DNA of 64,000 nt from assembly GCF_030209445.1 (NCBI RefSeq), contig NZ_JARVSD010000014.1, forward strand, positions 372,001-436,000. The letters are read 5' to 3'. The translations under genes and the position numbers were made by a program. Under the pieces are notes generated by a model. It saw only the letters and a list, made by a program, of their open reading frames with translations, did not search any database and had not been told where the DNA came from. The number at the start of each line of letters is the position of its first letter. Position 1 is the first letter of the stretch. Of this stretch, positions 61,420 to 64,000 are shown in pieces. Source of the stretch: Promicromonospora sp. MEB111 (GTDB lineage: Bacteria > Actinomycetota > Actinomycetes > Actinomycetales > Cellulomonadaceae).

Positions 61420-61842
61420 GTGCCTGTACTGGAAGCCTTTTTCGCACCTCGTGTCCCGGCGTTTCTTCGTGCCCTCGTGATCGGCGTGGTGGTCGAGGTG
61501 ATCGGCCTCGTTGCCTTCGCCGTGGTGCTCCTTGGCGAACTCATTACGGGCGGTTCCATGTCAGTAGGAGTGAGCCTCTTTCTGGTTCTCTTCCTCCTGG
61601 GAGTCGCCTGGGTTCTCGTGGTGTGTTGCCGGGCACTTCTCGCGGGTCGCCGATCCGGCCGCGGACCCGTCGTGACCTGGCAGCTCTTTCAGATCATCGG
61701 GTCGATCGCGGCGATCGGGAGCGGCAGCGGACCTGCCGTCCCCGGCGGGTGGGCCGCGCTCGTGATCGCGGTGGGCGTGGTCGTGCTGCTCATGACGCCC
61801 GCCGTCGTCGCGGCGACGTCCGGGACCCGCTCGGAGGACTGA
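61420..61842 (+). CDS. Small four-helix membrane protein
   Basis: This 140-residue hypothetical protein has hydrophobic segments at about residues 14-38, 47-69, 85-97 and 108-128. VPVLEAFFAPRVPAFLRALVIGVVVEVIGLV begins it. I do not recognise a family. It may be read from a leaderless transcript starting at the GTG. Its end overlaps the FtsK-like gene on the other strand by 53 bases. Codon use (less extreme GC at the start) is somewhat lower than its neighbours. Confidence 0.65.
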   Translation: MPVLEAFFAPRVPAFLRALVIGVVVEVIGLVAFAVVLLGELITGGSMSVGVSLFLVLFLLGVAWVLVVCCRALLAGRRSGRGPVVTWQLFQIIGSIAAIGSGSGPAVPGGWAALVIAVGVVVLLMTPAVVAATSGTRSED

Positions 61843-64000
61843 GCACCCGGGGCCGGTCCGGCTGGGCGACCTCCGGTTCGAGCACCTGGCACAGCACCGG
61901 ATCGTCCCGGTCGCACCAGGCGGCCCGGCCGGGCGGCCCGCCCGCACCCGCGAGCATCGCCGGTGCCCCGAGCACCACGTCGGCTGCGCGGTCGGTGCTC
62001 AGCAGCACCAGGCGCGGCCCGAACCGCGCCGCCAGCCCGCCCACGGACGGGCCGTCGGCCGTCACCGCGAACGAGACCCCCGACCGCAGCGTCGCGAGGG
62101 GCAGCGTGCCGCGCACGTCCTCGACACCGTCGATCAGCACCAGCGTGCCGTGTGCCGTTCCGGGGGCGGCGGGCCCGGCGTCGGACAGCAGGCGGTCCAG
62201 CGCCCCGGCGTCGTCCGGGTGGCTGGTGCCGGCGTAGCCGGGGTGGTCCCGCAGTACCGCCAGCCCGGCGGCGTCGCGCGTGATCCCGTGGACCCGCCAG
62301 CCCCGGCGCAGCGCGGCCAGGGCCACCGTGACCAGTGCGGTCGTGCGGCCCGATCGGGCCGGGCCGACTACCGCGAGGTGGCCGTCCGCCGGGCGCCAGG
62401 CGACCGTCGTGCGGCGCTGTCCCTCCGGGTCGTCGCCCAGGGCGAGCGCGAGGCCGTCCCGGTCCCGCCGGGTACGCGGGGGCAGGTCGGCGGTTCCGGC
62501 CGACCGGGGGAGCGGCGGCAGCCAGGGCGGCGCGCCCGGGCGGTGACCCAGCGCACTGGCGGCCTGGCGGATGGCATCGACGACCAGTGTGGCGACGTCC
62601 TGCACCGTGGTGTCCTGCCCGGTGGCATCCGGTCCGGTGGCGTCCGGTCCCGGCGTGGCCGTGACGGCGACGCGCGACGCCGTCGCGCGGCCTCCCGGCC
62701 GTGCGGGCGCGCGGCGGACCAGGGGCAGCCGCGCCTCGGGCGACGTCGTGACGTGCGCGCACTGCAGCAGCACGGGTGGCGCCGAACCGAGGCGCAGCAC
62801 GGCCCGCCCCGGCGTCGTGCCCGGGAGGTACGCCGCGGCGGGGTCGTCGACCACGTCGCGCGACTCCAGGGGATCGGTGACCCGGAGCGCCAGCCGGGCG
62901 CTGACGTTGGCCCGCAGGTCGGGGCCGACGGCGCCGCCCGGCCGCTGGGTCGCGAGCACCAGGTGCACGCCGAGCGACCGGCCCTGCGCCGCGACGCGCA
63001 GCAGCGCCGGCAGGAACGCGGGGAGGTCGTCGGCCAGGGCGCGGAACTCGTCGATCACGACGACCAGCCGGGGCAGCACGCCGGGCGGGAGCGAGACGAC
63101 GTCGGCCGCGCCGCGCTCCGCGAGGATTCGCTCCCGGCGCCGCAGCTCGGCACGCAGCCCGGCGAGCGCCCGAGCGGCCAGCCCGGGTTCGAGGTCGGTC
63201 ACCTGCCCCACCACGTGCGGCAGCCGGCCGCAGGCACCGAGGCTCGCGCCGCCCTTGAAGTCGACCAGCACGAGCGCGAGGTGTGCGGGCGGCCGAGCGA
63301 GCGCGAGCCCGAGCACCAGTGTCTGGAGCAGCTCGGACTTGCCCGACCCGGTGGTACCCGCGACGAGCAGGTGCGGCCCGTCCCGGACCAGGTCCAGGAG
63401 CACGGGCGCGCCGTCCGCGCCGAGGCCGAGCGGCACGGCCCAGCCGTCGGTGCGTGTCCGGTGCTCCGCAGCCGCCTGGTCCTCCGCAGCCGTCCGGCCC
63501 CCTGTGCCCGCCCAGCCAGCGGCGACCCGGTCCGGTCCGGGGACCTCGTCGAGACCGTGCGCCCTGGTCAGGGAGACGGCGGCGGGCAGGCGCGGATCGT
63601 CGTCGCGACCGTCGCCGGCGCCACGCAGCGTGGCAGCCGTCCGGGCGAGCCGCGCGGCACCCGCCAGCAGCCGGGCCAGGTGCTCGGCCCACTCGACGGT
63701 GACGCCCACGAGCGGCACGGTCCGCGCGGCGCCGTCCGGCCCCGTGATCCGGACCCGGCGGGCGTCGAGTACCTGAACCAGCGCCCGGCAGCCGGGCGGG
63801 ACGGTCCCGACGGACACCATGAGGTGGGCGGACGACGGGGCGGGTCTGCCCGGCGAGCCGCCAGCCACCGGGGGGCCGTCGACCACCAGCACCGACGGCC
63901 TGCCGTCGGGGAGCCAGCGGATCCAGGACCAGCCCTGGGCGCCGTCGTCGACCCGCACGCTCGCGCCGCGGGCGGCGAGCCCGGCGACCAGCGCGCGGGC
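61790..64000 (-). CDS. FtsK/SpoIIIE-family ATPase (5' end outside window)
   Basis: At least 736 residues of a motor ATPase are visible. The main domain has Walker A LLVAGTTGSGKSELLQ, the VLVDFKGGASLGAC block, Walker B PRLVVVIDEFRALADDLP and the sensor LGVHLVLATQRPGGAVGPDLRANVSARLALRV, as in FtsK/SpoIIIE and EccC. A second, degenerate ATPase follows (LAVVGPARSGRTTALVTV, TLVLIDGVEDV). The upstream part, often an FHA domain in this subgroup, is outside the window. It probably pumps protein (type VII-like) rather than DNA, but no ESX partner is visible here. Confidence 0.87.
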   Translation of the reverse strand, partial: ARALVAGLAARGASVRVDDGAQGWSWIRWLPDGRPSVLVVDGPPVAGGSPGRPAPSSAHLMVSVGTVPPGCRALVQVLDARRVRITGPDGAARTVPLVGVTVEWAEHLARLLAGAARLARTAATLRGAGDGRDDDPRLPAAVSLTRAHGLDEVPGPDRVAAGWAGTGGRTAAEDQAAAEHRTRTDGWAVPLGLGADGAPVLLDLVRDGPHLLVAGTTGSGKSELLQTLVLGLALARPPAHLALVLVDFKGGASLGACGRLPHVVGQVTDLEPGLAARALAGLRAELRRRERILAERGAADVVSLPPGVLPRLVVVIDEFRALADDLPAFLPALLRVAAQGRSLGVHLVLATQRPGGAVGPDLRANVSARLALRVTDPLESRDVVDDPAAAYLPGTTPGRAVLRLGSAPPVLLQCAHVTTSPEARLPLVRRAPARPGGRATASRVAVTATPGPDATGPDATGQDTTVQDVATLVVDAIRQAASALGHRPGAPPWLPPLPRSAGTADLPPRTRRDRDGLALALGDDPEGQRRTTVAWRPADGHLAVVGPARSGRTTALVTVALAALRRGWRVHGITRDAAGLAVLRDHPGYAGTSHPDDAGALDRLLSDAGPAAPGTAHGTLVLIDGVEDVRGTLPLATLRSGVSFAVTADGPSVGGLAARFGPRLVLLSTDRAADVVLGAPAMLAGAGGPPGRAAWCDRDDPVLCQVLEPEVAQPDRPRVLSPPSGSRTSPRRRRAS

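Noticed and set aside
61790-64000. Complete type VII secretion locus
   Set aside because: Only part of one FtsK/EccC-like ATPase is in the window; no WXG100, EccB, EccD or mycosin gene is visible.

Overview
This 64 kb window comes from a very GC-rich actinobacterial chromosome. The gene content points to the Micrococcales, probably a cellulose- and hemicellulose-degrading relative of Cellulomonas, Cellulosimicrobium, Isoptericola or Promicromonospora. The evidence is a mycothiol gene (mca), a WhiB1-type regulator beside a PdtaS-type kinase, the coproporphyrin-dependent heme pair cpfC-chdC, a CelR/CebR-type cellooligosaccharide operon and class E (LAXTG) sorting. I see no rRNA, tRNA, prophage, insertion sequence or CRISPR array. 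No stretch longer than 300 bases lacks a gene; the longest gaps (58258-58549 and 61133-61419) hold promoters and terminators.

Layout. 1-8.2 kb: a partial EamA exporter divergent from a LysR regulator, an FKBP isomerase, a secreted beta-helix protein, a methyltransferase coupled to a DUF5997 gene, an HTH-less LysR-like protein and a wall-anchored protein. 8.2-13.1 kb: alpha-galactosidase and beta-mannosidase, suited to galactomannan side chains and oligomers. 13.1-17.4 kb: single housekeeping genes (pentapeptide repeat, msrA, phosphoesterase, hydrolase, YdeI-like, PucR-type HTH). 17.4-20.8 kb: a coupled secreted M6 metalloprotease, lipoprotein and thiol-redox lipoprotein. 21-25.4 kb: AI-2E transporter, threonine ammonia-lyase, and a DGPF protein with an ECF42 sigma factor. 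25.4-32 kb: a block matching M. tuberculosis greA to Rv1086 (greA, DUF4307, mca, Rv1083-like, hemolysin III, cis-prenyltransferase), with a nitrilase and a secreted nucleoside hydrolase in the middle.

32-43.4 kb: MarR and LysR regulators, alanine dehydrogenase coupled to glycerate kinase, an MFS exporter divergent from a LysR regulator, the heme pair, a PrmC-like methyltransferase, glutamate dehydrogenase and BioY. 43.5-46.2 kb: a TetR-controlled DrrAB-type ABC exporter with two matching operators. 46.2-50.6 kb: an AraC/PAS regulator divergent from a fused proline catabolic enzyme. 50.7-58.3 kb: a minus-strand cellooligosaccharide operon with two binding proteins, two permeases, GH1 beta-glucosidase and a LacI repressor. 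It carries two CebR/CelR boxes in front of the second binding protein and a perfect 60-bp palindrome between binding protein and permease. 58.5-64 kb: DUF2505, pdtaS, whiB1, a small membrane protein with a possibly leaderless start, and the 3' part of an FtsK/SpoIIIE ATPase running off the right edge.

Recurring themes are GTGA or ATGA four-base overlaps that couple genes, and strong GC-rich hairpins between convergent genes, two of which look like copies of one repeat family.
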